The position numbers and the translations under genes are program-made. A stretch of DNA of 64,000 nucleotides. Source: JAICJR01 sp963848495. Lineage in GTDB: Bacteria > Actinomycetota > Thermoleophilia > Solirubrobacterales > Thermoleophilaceae. The stretch covers positions 372,001-436,000 of the forward strand of contig CAWKDV010000001.1 of the NCBI GenBank assembly GCA_963848495.1. Reading direction: 5' to 3'. This document shows, one piece after another, positions 24,055 through 33,386 of the stretch; the first letter of the stretch is position 1; each line of letters opens with the position of its first letter. Below the pieces are notes generated by a model. That model did not search any database, had not been told where the DNA came from, and saw nothing but the letters and a program-made list of their open reading frames with translations.

Positions 24055-24260
24055 GCGTGCTCGCCCAGTTGCGCAAGCTGGTCCTGGGCGAGACCTGGGT
24101 ACTGCCGCTCGGCGTGGGCGCCGCGCTCGGGATCGCGGGCCTGATTCGCGCAGTGGCCGGCGTCGATGGCTGGTGGCATCACGCGGGCGGCTTCGTGCTG
24201 CTCGGCCTCGTGCTGCTCGCGCTCGCCGCATCCCTCGCGGGCGCCTGGCGCCGGAAGTAA
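24051..24260 (+). CDS. Small two-helix membrane protein coupled to the COG4280-like gene
   Basis: A 69-residue protein from GTG 24051, overlapping the previous stop by 4 nt. Two hydrophobic segments (VLPLGVGAALGIAGLIRAV and GGFVLLGLVLLALAASLAGA) are separated by a short loop containing DGWWHH. Translational coupling suggests a subunit or accessory of the upstream membrane protein. No family recognised. Confidence 0.65.
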   Translation: MSVLAQLRKLVLGETWVLPLGVGAALGIAGLIRAVAGVDGWWHHAGGFVLLGLVLLALAASLAGAWRRK

Positions 24261-24261
24261 G

Positions 24262-24334
24262 TAGGGGCGAGGGGAATCGAACCCCCGATCTCCGGCTTGA
24301 AAGGCCGGCGTCCTAACCGCTAGACCACGCCCCC
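24262..24334 (-). tRNA. tRNA-Glu (anticodon UUC)
   Basis: 73 nt without an encoded CCA. The anticodon stem CCGGC/GCCGG carries the loop CTTTCAA (UUC), and the T loop is TTCGATT. The acceptor pairs GGGGGCG with CGCCCCT, with a G-U at the first pair. Confidence 0.96.
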
Positions 24335-24359
24335 ACGGGCGCAGCTGATTCTAGGCTGC

Positions 24360-25299
24360 CTACTGCAAGCCGTGGCGGCGAAGGAAATCGGCCGCCACCG
24401 CCTTCGGTGAGGCCCGGCCCACGGCCACGTCGTGGTTCATCCGGCGCATCTCCTCGGTGGTGAGCAGCGCGCTCACCGCGTTGAGCGTCTTCCCGAACTC
24501 CGGGCCCTCCCTGGCGAGGACGGCCTCGCGCACCAGCGGCACGGCATTCTGGAAGCCGAACAGTCCCTTCGGGTCCTTGAGCACGACGTACTCGCCCTTG
24601 CTGAGCTGGCCATCTGTGGTGAAGACGTCGATGGCGTCGACCTTGTCGGTGTTGAGCGCGTCGTACTGCTGCCCGATGCTGAACGGGCGGAAGTGCAGGT
24701 TCATGAGCCCGTATACGGTGGCCAGCCCCACGTAGCCCTGCTCCCGCGTCTTGAACTCCGGCGGGCCGCCGATCGTGGCCCCGCCCGGGATGCGGGCGAG
24801 GTCGGCGACGGAGGCGAGCCCGAAACGCCGCGCCAGCGACGGGCTTCACCGCGATCGCGTCGCGGTCCGAGAAGGGCGTGCGGTCGAGCAGCACGAGCCC
24901 CTGCGGCGACACGATCCGCTGCGCCTGCTCGTATGCCGCCCGCTCACTCCGCACCGGGCTCGTCTGGTTGCCGATCACGGCTGAGATCACGCCCGTGTAC
25001 TCGGGGTACATGTCGAGCGTCGAGCTCGTCAGCGCCCGGTAGATGATCTCCGTCGCGCCCACGTTGCTCTTGAGGTTCACGCGGAAGCCCTTCGCCTCGA
25101 GGGCCTGCGCGTAGAGCTCGCCGAGCAGGAACTCCTCGGGGAAGTTCTTGGTCCCGATCGTGACCGGCGGCTTGCCGGCGCCGGGCAGGCTCGTGGTGGT
25201 GGTTGGCGCGGTGCCGGCAGACGAACCGCCCCCGCAGCCGGCGAGAGCCAGCGCGAGCACGAGCGCCGCCAGTACGCACCGGGGCGTACGCGGTCTCAA
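24360..25299 (-). CDS. Osmoprotectant ABC transporter substrate-binding lipoprotein, frameshifted in this assembly
   Basis: About 312 residues in two frames. TTG 25299 starts a lipoprotein signal with lipobox LALAGC. The body matches glycine-betaine/choline (OpuC/ProX-type) binding proteins: VTIGTKNFPEEFLLGELYAQ, VGATEIIYRALTSSTLDMYP, YPEYTGVI, SDRDAIAVKP. After an extra G in the GGG run at 24841-24843 it continues SLARRFGLASV, then GLMNLHFRPFSIGQQYDALN, and DAIDVFTTDGQLSKGEYVVL. No permease or ATPase genes are adjacent, so the rest of the transporter is elsewhere. A sensor kinase gene lies just upstream on the same strand (11 nt). Confidence 0.85.
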
Positions 25300-25310
25300 C
25301 GCCGCTGACT

Positions 25311-26852
25311 CTAACCGGCCGTGGTGGAGGCGGACAGGTGTTCGGTCGGGACACGGCCAGCCGGGTCGGGCCCGTCGTCGCCGGGGATCGTGAAGTGGAA
25401 GGTGGAGCCGGCTCCCGGCTCGCTGTCCACCCAGATGCGCCCGCCATGGTGCTCGACGATGCGCTGGCAGATCGCCAGGCCGATGCCCGTGCCGTCCTTC
25501 GAGCTGCCGAGGCGGGCGAACGGCTTGAAGATCCGCTCTGCCTGGGCAGGGTCGATGCCGATCCCGTTGTCTCGCACGGAGAATCTCCACACGGCGCCGT
25601 CCCGGGTTGCGCTCACGTGCACCTGGGGCTCCTCCTCGTCGCTGAACTTGACCGCGTTCGAGAGCAGGTTCTGGAACACCTGGCAGAGCTGGTTGGGCTC
25701 GACGGTCACGGTCGGCAGCGCCTCGATCGTGACCACGGCGCTGCGCTCGGAGATGTGGCCCGCCAGGTTGTCCCGCGCGCGCTCCGCGAGCTCCTCGGCG
25801 GGCACCGGCTCGCAGGCAAGCTCGCCATGGCCGACGCGCGAGAACTCGAGCAGGTCGCGGATCAGCGTGCGCATGCGCTCGGTGCTCGCCAGGATGCTGT
25901 CGAGGAAGGTCCGGCCGCTCTCATCGAGCTCGTCGCGGTAATCGCGGTCGAGCAGGCCGGCGAACACCGTCACCGTCTGCAGCGGCTCCTTCAGGTCGTG
26001 CGAGGTCACGGCGGCAAACTGGTCGAGCTCGCGGTTCGAGCGCTCGAGCTCCGACGTGCGCGCCGCCACCTCGTCGTGGCTGTGCTCGAGCGACGCCGCC
26101 ATCGTGTTGAAGGCGCGGCCGAGGTCGCCGATCTCGTCGCTGCGCTTGTCCGGCGTGCGCGCCGACAGGTCCCCCTGCGCCACCCGCTCGGCCCCGCGGG
26201 CCACGTCGCGCACCGGGCGCACGATCGCGCGGCGCAGGTACACGGCCAGCACCACGATCGAGCCGAGCGCCACGCAGCAGGCCGCCGATGCCGATCAAGA
26301 TCGCCGCACTGGAGCGGTTGTTCGCCTGCTGGGTGCGCGTCTTGGCGATCGCGCGCTCGGTGGCGAACAGGTTGTTGAACCGGCGCGCGGATGCGCGTCG
26401 ATCCGGTCACGGCCGGTGTTGTTCACGATCACGCTGCGCGCCACGGTCAGGTTGTCCTTGGCGAGCGACACGATCGGGATCGAGTAGAGGTTCACGTAGT
26501 CGTCGATCGCGCCGCGGATGCCGAGCGCCTGCTGGTGCGCGCTCGGGTCCTGCAGGACCAGCAGCTCGAGCGCGCGAGCCTGGCCCGGGTACTGGACGCG
26601 CGCGTTCGTGTAAGGCTCGAGCAGCTGCGTGTTGCCGCTGGCCACGAAGCCGCGGACGCCGGTCTCGAGGTCGATCGCCAGCTTCTCGAGCGACACCCCG
26701 GCGGTGATCGCCTCCTCGGACTTGATCGCCAGGCGCGCCGAGTGCCGCTGCTCCTTGATGGCCACGACGAGCACCACGAACACGATCCCGACCAGCACCG
26801 CAAGCGCGGCGCTCGCCACGACCATGCGGGTGGTGATGCTCCTTCTCAGCAA
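25311..26852 (-). CDS. CHASE3-HAMP sensor histidine kinase, frameshifted in this assembly
   Basis: About 510 residues. An N-terminal membrane segment (VVASAALAVLVGIVFVVLVV) leads to a CHASE3-like periplasmic helix bundle (AITAGVSLEKLAIDLETGVR). A second membrane segment, HAMP (RPVRDVARGAERVAQGDLSA), HisKA with the phospho-His in VTSHDLKEPLQT, and HATPase_c (NLLSNAVKFSD, DNGIGIDP, GTGIGLAICQRI) follow. Three one-base insertions at about 26274-26281, 26383-26387 and 26393-26396 break the region before HAMP; together they restore the frame, so the gene is probably intact. The start is a TTG at 26852 or further upstream. No response regulator is adjacent. Confidence 0.83.
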
Positions 26853-26997
26853 GATCTGCCGGCGCTCTGCCGCATCGCCGCTAGGGCAGGTCAGGGAGGG
26901 CGGCGAGTCCCCGGAAGCACCGATGATAGTTGCGCCCAGGTGCCCATGGCAATGGGTTTGTAAGCAACCAAACGGGTGGTTGCCTGTAACCCAGACG

Positions 26998-27765
26998 CTA
27001 AGAAAGATGCTGCCGCAGGAACGGCACCACCTCCGCCCACAGCCGGTGGGCCGCCTGCTCGCGGTAGTTCTCGCGGTAGTCGGCGAAGAAGGCGTGGCCC
27101 GCGTCCTCGTAGACGTCGACCCTGAACTCCTTGCCCGCAGCCGCGAGCCGCTCCCTGAAGATCTCGCCGTCCTCGGGCGACGGGTTCTTGTCGTCGGCGC
27201 CGATGGCGATCATCAGCGGGCAGGCGAGCTGCGGGATCAGGTCCGCCGGCGGCACGGGCCGGTTGGCCGTGGTCAGCTCGTCGGCGTTCGCTCGCAGGGT
27301 GGTGCCGCCCCAACAGTCCACCGCGGCGTCGAGCGCCTGGCTGCTGCAGGTGAACAGCAGCGTCTGGCGCCCGCCGGAGCAGAAGCCGATGCAGCCGACC
27401 TTGCCGCTCGCGCTCTGGAGAGCCCGCAGGAACGCCGCCGCGCCCTCCAGGTCCGCGACCAGCCTGCTGTCGGGCATGGCCTGCATCGTCCTCTGGATGG
27501 CGGGAAAGTCCTCGCCGGGCGCGCCCTCGCGGGTGTACAGGTCCGGTGCGAGCGCGGCGAAGCCGACATTGGCGAACCGGTCCGCGACGTCGCGGATGTG
27601 ATCGTTCAACCCGAACGCCTCGTGCAGCACGACCAACCCCGGCCGCGTGCCGGCCTCGGCGGGCTCGACCAGATAGCCGCGCATCGCGTCCCCACCGGCG
27701 CCGGGAAACTCGACGTCACGGCCTGCGATGGCGGAACGATCGGCAACTGCGCCAGGTACAGCCAC
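26998..27765 (-). CDS. Dienelactone hydrolase family protein
   Basis: A 255-residue alpha/beta hydrolase. The nucleophile is the Cys in IGFCSGGRQ, with an acidic residue in IGADDKNPSPED and the His in DAGHAFFADY. GLVVLHEAFGLNDHIRDVAD is the family's oxyanion-strand region. The GTG start has a strong ribosome site (GGAAGGAGGG). Members hydrolyse dienelactones or other activated carboxylic esters; many actinobacterial ones have no known substrate. It stands alone between the kinase and tRNA-Lys. Confidence 0.88.
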   Translation of the reverse strand: MAVPGAVADRSAIAGRDVEFPGAGGDAMRGYLVEPAEAGTRPGLVVLHEAFGLNDHIRDVADRFANVGFAALAPDLYTREGAPGEDFPAIQRTMQAMPDSRLVADLEGAAAFLRALQSASGKVGCIGFCSGGRQTLLFTCSSQALDAAVDCWGGTTLRANADELTTANRPVPPADLIPQLACPLMIAIGADDKNPSPEDGEIFRERLAAAGKEFRVDVYEDAGHAFFADYRENYREQAAHRLWAEVVPFLRQHLS

Positions 27766-27800
27766 GAAACCCTCCTTCCGGCCCCCTAGGATCCACTCCG

Positions 27801-27872
27801 GGGCCTCTAGCTCATCCGGTAGAGCACCGGGCTTTTAACCCGGCGGGCTGGGTTCGAGTCCCAGGGGGCCCA
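27801..27872 (+). tRNA. tRNA-Lys (anticodon UUU)
   Basis: 72 nt without an encoded CCA. The acceptor pairs GGGCCTC with GGGGCCC, the anticodon arm is CCGGG-CTTTTAA-CCCGG (UUU) and the T arm CTGGG-TTCGAGT-CCCAG. It lies 4 nt from the purH stop, on the opposite strand. Confidence 0.97.
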
Positions 27873-27876
27873 CTCG

Positions 27877-29469
27877 TCAGTGACGGAAGTGCCGCCGTGA
27901 CGTGAACACCATCGGCACGCCGGCTTTCTCGCAGGCCTCGACGACCTCGGGGTCGCGCTGCGAGCCGCCTGGCTGAATGATCGCAGCGATGCCCGCGTCT
28001 ATCGCGGCCTGTGGGCCGTCCGCGAAGGGGAAGAAGGCGTCTGAGGCCATCACCGCTCCCTCGAGCGGGGACTCCGCCTTGCCGATCGCGATGTTCACCG
28101 AATCGACGCGGCTCATCTGGCCGGCGCCGATGCCGACGGTGCCAAGGTTCTTGGCGAGCACGATCGAGTTCGAGCGCACGTGCTTGCAGACTCGCCAGGC
28201 GAACAGCAGCTCGCCCCACTGCTCCTCGGTGGGCCGCTGCTCGGTGGCGACTGACATATCGTCACGCGTCTCGCTCTCGCTGTCGCGGTCCTGGATCAGC
28301 ATGCCGCCGCGCACGCGGCGCAGGTCCGCCTCGCCGAGCGGCACGCGCCGCCGCTCCTGGTTGTCGAGGATGCGGATGTTCGGCTTCTCGGTGAGGATCT
28401 CGAGCGCGTCCTCGTCGTAACCGGGCGCGAAGACCAGCTCCACGAAGATCTGGTGGAGCTGCTCCGCGAGCGCCCTGTCGACCCGCCTGTTGAAGCAGTA
28501 GACGCCGCCGTACGCGCTCACCGGGTCGCAGGCGAGCGCCTTCTCATACGCGTCGAGCAGGTTGGCGCCCACGGCCGCCCCGCACGGGTTGTTGTGCTTG
28601 ATGATCGCCGCCGCCGGGACCTCGAACTCCTCGATCAGCTTCCGGCCCGAGTCGAGGTCGAGCAGGTTGTTGAACGACAGCTCCTTGCCGTGCAGCTTCG
28701 AGACCATCGACAGGAGGTCGGTGCGCGCCCCGGCCTGCGAGTAGTAGGCGGCCCGCTGGTGCGGGTTCTCGCCGTAGGAGAGGTCGAGCACCTTCTCGTA
28801 GGCGCGCACGTAGAGACCGGGCAGCGAGTCCTCGCGCTCCGAGAACCAGCGCGAGATGGCGGCGTCGTAGCGCGCCGTGTACCCGAAGGCCTCCATGGCC
28901 AGCGCCTCGCGCGTGGGCTCGGACAGGCGGCCCTCGCGGCGGCCGAGCTCGTCGAGCACGGCGTCGTAGCTCTCGGGCCGCACCACCACGGCCGAGAAGG
29001 GGAAGTTCTTGGCCGCCGCTCGGATCAGCGTGGGGCCGCCGATGTCGATGTTCTCGATGACCTCCTCGTCCTCGACGCCGCGCCGGCCCGACACCCGCTC
29101 GAACGGGTAGAGATTGACGCAGACGAGGTCGATCGGCTCGATCGAGTGCTCGTTGAGGGTGCTCACGTGCTCGGGGTTCGAGCGGACCGCGAGCAGGCCC
29201 GCGTAGATGCGCGGGTTGAGCGTCTTCACGCGACCGTCGAGGATCTCCGGGAAGCCCGTGTAGTCCTCGACCGGACGTGTGTCGATGCCCGCGTCGCCCA
29301 GCTCGCGCGCCGTTCCCCCGGTGGAGACGATCTCGATCCCGAGGTCGGCGAGACCGCGTGCGAACTCGACCAGCCCCCGCTTGTCCGACACGCTCAGGAG
29401 CGCCCGCCGGATCCGCACCTCCCCCGGCGGCACAGCCTCCACTCGGCCCGACTCAGTGGCCTCCGACAT
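27877..29469 (-). CDS. purH: Bifunctional AICAR formyltransferase / IMP cyclohydrolase
   Basis: Last two steps of IMP synthesis (10-formyl-THF + AICAR to FAICAR, then ring closure). It is 530 residues, normal size. The N-terminal cyclohydrolase (MGS-like) domain shows RALLSVSDKRGLVEFARGLA and VSTGGTARELGDAG. The transformylase shows the catalytic Lys-His in AAIIKHNNPCGAAVG and the C-terminal DAFFPFADGPQAA. The start overlaps the 3' end of purN by 17 nt, so it ends the purine run. Confidence 0.97.
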   Translation of the reverse strand: MSEATESGRVEAVPPGEVRIRRALLSVSDKRGLVEFARGLADLGIEIVSTGGTARELGDAGIDTRPVEDYTGFPEILDGRVKTLNPRIYAGLLAVRSNPEHVSTLNEHSIEPIDLVCVNLYPFERVSGRRGVEDEEVIENIDIGGPTLIRAAAKNFPFSAVVVRPESYDAVLDELGRREGRLSEPTREALAMEAFGYTARYDAAISRWFSEREDSLPGLYVRAYEKVLDLSYGENPHQRAAYYSQAGARTDLLSMVSKLHGKELSFNNLLDLDSGRKLIEEFEVPAAAIIKHNNPCGAAVGANLLDAYEKALACDPVSAYGGVYCFNRRVDRALAEQLHQIFVELVFAPGYDEDALEILTEKPNIRILDNQERRRVPLGEADLRRVRGGMLIQDRDSESETRDDMSVATEQRPTEEQWGELLFAWRVCKHVRSNSIVLAKNLGTVGIGAGQMSRVDSVNIAIGKAESPLEGAVMASDAFFPFADGPQAAIDAGIAAIIQPGGSQRDPEVVEACEKAGVPMVFTSRRHFRH

Positions 29470-30088
29470 CCGCTCGCTCCTCGATCAACACCCTGCGTGG
29501 ATTTTCCGGGTCGATTCGAACCGCCCCTTTTGCGAGGAGGCGCACCGCCCGCGGAAGCAACTCGTGCTCGATCGCGTGGATCGCCTCCTCGATCGCCTCG
29601 ACCTCCGCAGAATACGGAAGCTGAAAGGCCTCTTGCAGGATGATCGGGCCGCTGTCGACGCCCTCGTCGACGTAATGGACCGTGACGCCGCTCACCCGGA
29701 CCCCCGCGTCGAGCGCCTGCTGGATGGCGCGAATGCCGGGAAACGCGGGCAGGAGCGACGGGTGCACGTTGATGATCCGGCCCTCGAAGCGGCGGATGAA
29801 GTCGGCACTGAGCAGCTCCATGAAGCCGGCCAGGACGAGCAGGTCGATCTCGTGGGCGTCGAGCCAGTCGGCGAGCGCCAGGTCGCGCTCGCGCCGGTCC
29901 GCGTAGTCGGAGCGCTCGAACCCCGCCGCCTCGACCCCCGCCGCCTCGGCGCGCTCGAGCCCGCGGGCGGCCGCCCGGCTCGACCCGACGCACACGACCT
30001 CGATCCCGTCGTGGCCGTGGACGGTGTCGAGGATCGCCTGGAGGTTGGTCCCCTCGCCGGAGACCAGCACGGCGACCCGAAAGCTCAC
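29453..30088 (-). CDS. purN: Phosphoribosylglycinamide formyltransferase
   Basis: Transfers formyl from 10-formyl-THF to GAR (step 3). It is 211 residues. VAVLVSGEGTNLQAILDTV is the phosphate-binding loop, the catalytic Asn-x-His is in IINVHPSLLPAFPG, and the Asp is in VDEGVDSGPIILQ. The GTG start overlaps the recQ stop (GTGA), showing that recQ is read in the same transcript. Confidence 0.97.
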   Translation of the reverse strand: MSFRVAVLVSGEGTNLQAILDTVHGHDGIEVVCVGSSRAAARGLERAEAAGVEAAGFERSDYADRRERDLALADWLDAHEIDLLVLAGFMELLSADFIRRFEGRIINVHPSLLPAFPGIRAIQQALDAGVRVSGVTVHYVDEGVDSGPIILQEAFQLPYSAEVEAIEEAIHAIEHELLPRAVRLLAKGAVRIDPENPRRVLIEERADVGGH

Positions 30089-31854
30089 GCCACCATCGAA
30101 GCCGACGGCGGCTTGAGCACCGGATAGGGCCCACCGCTGACGGCCAGCCGCCGCTCTTCGATCAGCTCGTCGATGCGGGCAAGGATGGCAGCCCGGCTCA
30201 TGTTCGACGAGACGCCGTAGGCCTGCAGGCCGTCATAGGAGTTGCGCTCGATCTTCTGCGTGCGGGCGCCGTGGAGGATCGCAGCGCAGGTGGTCCTGCC
30301 GACCGCCGGCTTCGCCTGACGAGCGACCGACAGGATGGCGTCGTCGAGATCGGCGATCGACTCTGGCGCCGGTGGCGCCAGCTCGGGGACCAGACCCGGC
30401 TCGCAGACGTCGCAGCAGGGACCCGCCGCAAGCGGCTCCGCCGGATCGCCGAAGTGCCGCAGGATGGCGCGCCGCCGGCAGGCCTCATCCTCGACGTACG
30501 CCCAGACCTCCCGGTACTGCCGCCAGCGACCGCGCGCAGCCTCTCCCATCGAGCTGCGGCAGCGAGCGTCGGCCCGGACGTCGAACGGCCCGCTGAGCCG
30601 TCCGCTGAGCCGGTCCGGTGCCGCGGGCAGCGGCCCGAGCACGCCGGCGCTGGCGAGGTGCCCGACCAGTGCCGCGAACTGGTCGCCGCCGACGCCGACC
30701 GCCCTGGCGGCCTCCGCCGCCGCAAGCTCGTAGCGGCCGTCGCCGTCCGCCACCGCCGCCAGCCGGTCGAACAGCACCCGAGGCAGCTCAGGCGCAAGCT
30801 CGTCGCGCTTGATGAAGTGGACGTGCAGGGCCTTGTCGCGGTTCTCGGCCAGCAGGAGCGCCCGCGCCGGCCGGCCGTCGCGCCCGCCGCGCCCGGCCTC
30901 CTGGTAGTAAGCCTCGAGCGACGCCGGCACGCTGGCGTGGACGACCGTGCGCACGTTGGCCTTGTCGACCCCCATGCCGAACGCGTTGGTGGCCACGATG
31001 ATGCGCGCCTCGTCGGCCATGAAGCGCGCCTGGACCTCGGTGCGCCGCTCGCGGTCGAGCCCCGCGTGGTAGGCGAGCGCCCGCTCCCCCAGCGCCTCGC
31101 TCAGCACTCCAGCGAGATCCTCCGCCCCCGCGCGCGTGCCCGCGTAGACGATCGCCGGCAGAGCGTCCTCGCGCCGCAGCGCCTCGACGACCAGCGACTG
31201 CTTCTCGTGCGGCGCCGGGCGCGCGACCGCGAACGACAGGTTGGGCCGGTCGAACCCCGTCGCCACCGTGAGCGGCTCCCGCAGCGCAAGCCGCCGCACG
31301 ACATCCGCCGCCACGCGCGGCGTGGCCGTGGCGGTGGAGGCGACGATCGACTGCGCGCCCAGGTAGCGCGCCGCGTCCGCCAGTCGGAAGTAGTCCGGCC
31401 TGAAGTCGTGCCCCCACTGCGACACGCAGTGCGCCTCGTCGACCACGAACAGCCCCACGCGCGCCTGGTGTATCCGCTCCACGAAGCGCGGCGACGAGAA
31501 GCGCTCGGGCGCCACGTACAGGAGCCGCAGCGAGCCCGAGCAGGCGCGCTCGAGCGCATCGGCGTTGGCCGCCAGGTCCTGCTGCGCGTTGATGAGCGCC
31601 ACCCGCTCGGACAGCCCACGCGCCCGCAGCGCCTCCACCTGGTCCTGCATCAGGGCGACCAGAGGGGAGACGACGATCGTCAGGTCGTCCCGCAGCAGCG
31701 CGGGCAGCTGGTAGCAGAGCGACTTCCCCGAGCCGGTGGGCATGACCACGAGCACGTCGCGCCCTGCCAGCGCGGCCTCGCAGGCCTCGCGCTGACCAGG
31801 CCGGAAGGCGGAGAACCCGAAGTTCTCCCGCAGGGCTGCGGTGAGATCTGACAC
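30085..31854 (-). CDS. recQ: ATP-dependent DNA helicase RecQ
   Basis: About 589 residues. The helicase core shows MPTGSGKSLCYQLP (Walker A), VVDEAHCVSQWGHDFRPDYF (DEAH and the aromatic loop), ATATPRVAADV and YYQEAGRGGRDGRPA. A zinc-binding region (CRRRAILRHFG...CCDVCEPG) follows, then a winged-helix RQC-type part. No clear HRDC domain is seen. I choose GTG 31854, because a TAGGGT box lies exactly 7 nt upstream; GTG 31863 would overlap the -10 box. It unwinds recombination and repair intermediates. It sits between purF and purN and is coupled to purN, probably with its own promoter too. Confidence 0.93.
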   Translation of the reverse strand: MSDLTAALRENFGFSAFRPGQREACEAALAGRDVLVVMPTGSGKSLCYQLPALLRDDLTIVVSPLVALMQDQVEALRARGLSERVALINAQQDLAANADALERACSGSLRLLYVAPERFSSPRFVERIHQARVGLFVVDEAHCVSQWGHDFRPDYFRLADAARYLGAQSIVASTATATPRVAADVVRRLALREPLTVATGFDRPNLSFAVARPAPHEKQSLVVEALRREDALPAIVYAGTRAGAEDLAGVLSEALGERALAYHAGLDRERRTEVQARFMADEARIIVATNAFGMGVDKANVRTVVHASVPASLEAYYQEAGRGGRDGRPARALLLAENRDKALHVHFIKRDELAPELPRVLFDRLAAVADGDGRYELAAAEAARAVGVGGDQFAALVGHLASAGVLGPLPAAPDRLSGRLSGPFDVRADARCRSSMGEAARGRWRQYREVWAYVEDEACRRRAILRHFGDPAEPLAAGPCCDVCEPGLVPELAPPAPESIADLDDAILSVARQAKPAVGRTTCAAILHGARTQKIERNSYDGLQAYGVSSNMSRAAILARIDELIEERRLAVSGGPYPVLKPPSASMVA

Positions 31855-31861
31855 GAAGGCC

Positions 31862-31867
31862 ACCCTA
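31862..31867 (-). promoter_or_regulatory. -10 box for recQ
   Basis: TAGGGT lies 7 nt before GTG 31854, in the 77-nt gap after purF. Confidence 0.45.
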
Positions 31868-31931
31868 GCGGCGGGTCCGGCCGGAGAAGCCCCGAAAAGC
31901 CGCTATGTGACGGGAAATTCGCGAACCCGTT

Positions 31932-33386
31932 TCAGACCTGTGGCAGAACCGGCAGGACCATCCCGACCGGCTCCTCGAGCGCGTACTTGCCGCCGGCCGA
32001 CTCCGTGCGCTCCAGCGGGTAATTGCCGGTGAAGCAGGCGTCGCAGTGGGTGTCGGCGCCCATGCCGATCGCCTCATAGAGACCGTCGACAGAGAGGTAG
32101 GCGAGCGAGTCGCAGCCGAGCTCGTGCGCCACCTCCTCGACCGTGCGGCCGTGGGCGATCATCTCCTGCGTCGTGGACATGTCGATGCCGTAGTGGCAGG
32201 GGTGCCGGATCGGCGGCGCCGAGATGCGCAGGTGCACCTCGCTGGCCCCGGCGTCGCGCAGCATCTTCACGATCTGGCGCGTGGTGTTGCCGCGCACGAT
32301 CGAGTCGTCGACGACGACGATCCGCTTGCCGCCGACGATCTCGGGCAGCGGGTTGAACTTCAGCCGCAGACCGTGCTTGCGCAGCTCCTGCCCGGGCTGG
32401 ATGAACGTGCGGGCGACGTAGCGGTTCTTGATCAGGCCGTCGTCCTTGGGGATCCCCGACGCCTGCGAGTAGCCGCCCGCGGCGGCGTTGCCCGAGTCCG
32501 GGACCGCGATGACGACGTCGGCCTCGACCGGCGCCTCGCGCCAGAGGATCTCGCCCATCCGGCGCCTCGATACCTGCGTGAGCCGGCCCTCGAGCTTGGT
32601 GTCCGGGCGGGCGAAGTAGATGTGCTCGAAGACGCAGAAGGCACGCCGCGCGCCGGACACCACCTGGCGCACCTCCATACCGCGCTCGTCGATCGAGACC
32701 AGCTCGCCGGGCTCGACCTCGCGCAGGAACTTGGCGCCGATGATGTCGAAGGCGCAGCTCTCGGAGGCGACGCAGTAGCGGTCGCCCAGCAGGCCGATGG
32801 CGAGCGGCCGCAGGCCCGCGGGATCGCGGAACGCCACGATCGACTCCGGCGTCATCACCACGGTGGAGAAGGCGCCCTCGAGCCGCGGCAGCACGTCCTC
32901 CACGGCGTCCTCGATCTCGTCGGCCTCGTGCGTGGAGAGCAGCGCCGCGATGATCTCCGAGTCGGAGGTGGAGCTGAAGCGCACGCCCTGGTCGCGCAGC
33001 TCGAGATGCAGCTCGAGCGCGTTGATCAGGTTGCCGTTGTGGGCGAGCGCGAGCTCCCGCCGGTCCGAGCGGTGGATCGGCTGCGAGTTCTCCCAGGCGC
33101 TGGATCCGGTGGTGGAGTAGCGCACGTGCCCGAGCGCCATGTGGCCGGTGAGGGCGCGCAGCTTGCGCTCGTCGAACACCTGCGACACGAGGCCCAGGTC
33201 GCGCAGCGCCATGATGTGGCCGTCCTCGCAGGTGGCGATGCCCGCCGACTCCTGGCCGCGGTGCTGGAGCGCGTACAGGGCGAAGTACGCGAGCCTGGCG
33301 ACGTCGGATTCAGGCGCGTAGACGCCGAAGACGCCGCACTCGTCGCGAGGACCGTCGCGGAAGGAGATGGCCTCCGAAGGAGTCAT
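31932..33386 (-). CDS. purF: Amidophosphoribosyltransferase
   Basis: Committed step of purine synthesis: PRPP + glutamine to phosphoribosylamine. It is 484 residues. A short propeptide precedes the catalytic Cys in DECGVFGVYAPESDVA. The glutaminase domain shows QHRGQESAGIATCEDG and LAHNGNLINA. The PRPP site is VVVDDSIVRGNTTRQIVKML. C-terminal Cys residues (GCDSLAYLSVDGL, THCDACFTGNYPL) fit the Fe-S type found in Bacillus and actinobacteria. ATG overlaps the purL stop (ATGA). Confidence 0.97.
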   Translation of the reverse strand: MTPSEAISFRDGPRDECGVFGVYAPESDVARLAYFALYALQHRGQESAGIATCEDGHIMALRDLGLVSQVFDERKLRALTGHMALGHVRYSTTGSSAWENSQPIHRSDRRELALAHNGNLINALELHLELRDQGVRFSSTSDSEIIAALLSTHEADEIEDAVEDVLPRLEGAFSTVVMTPESIVAFRDPAGLRPLAIGLLGDRYCVASESCAFDIIGAKFLREVEPGELVSIDERGMEVRQVVSGARRAFCVFEHIYFARPDTKLEGRLTQVSRRRMGEILWREAPVEADVVIAVPDSGNAAAGGYSQASGIPKDDGLIKNRYVARTFIQPGQELRKHGLRLKFNPLPEIVGGKRIVVVDDSIVRGNTTRQIVKMLRDAGASEVHLRISAPPIRHPCHYGIDMSTTQEMIAHGRTVEEVAHELGCDSLAYLSVDGLYEAIGMGADTHCDACFTGNYPLERTESAGGKYALEEPVGMVLPVLPQV

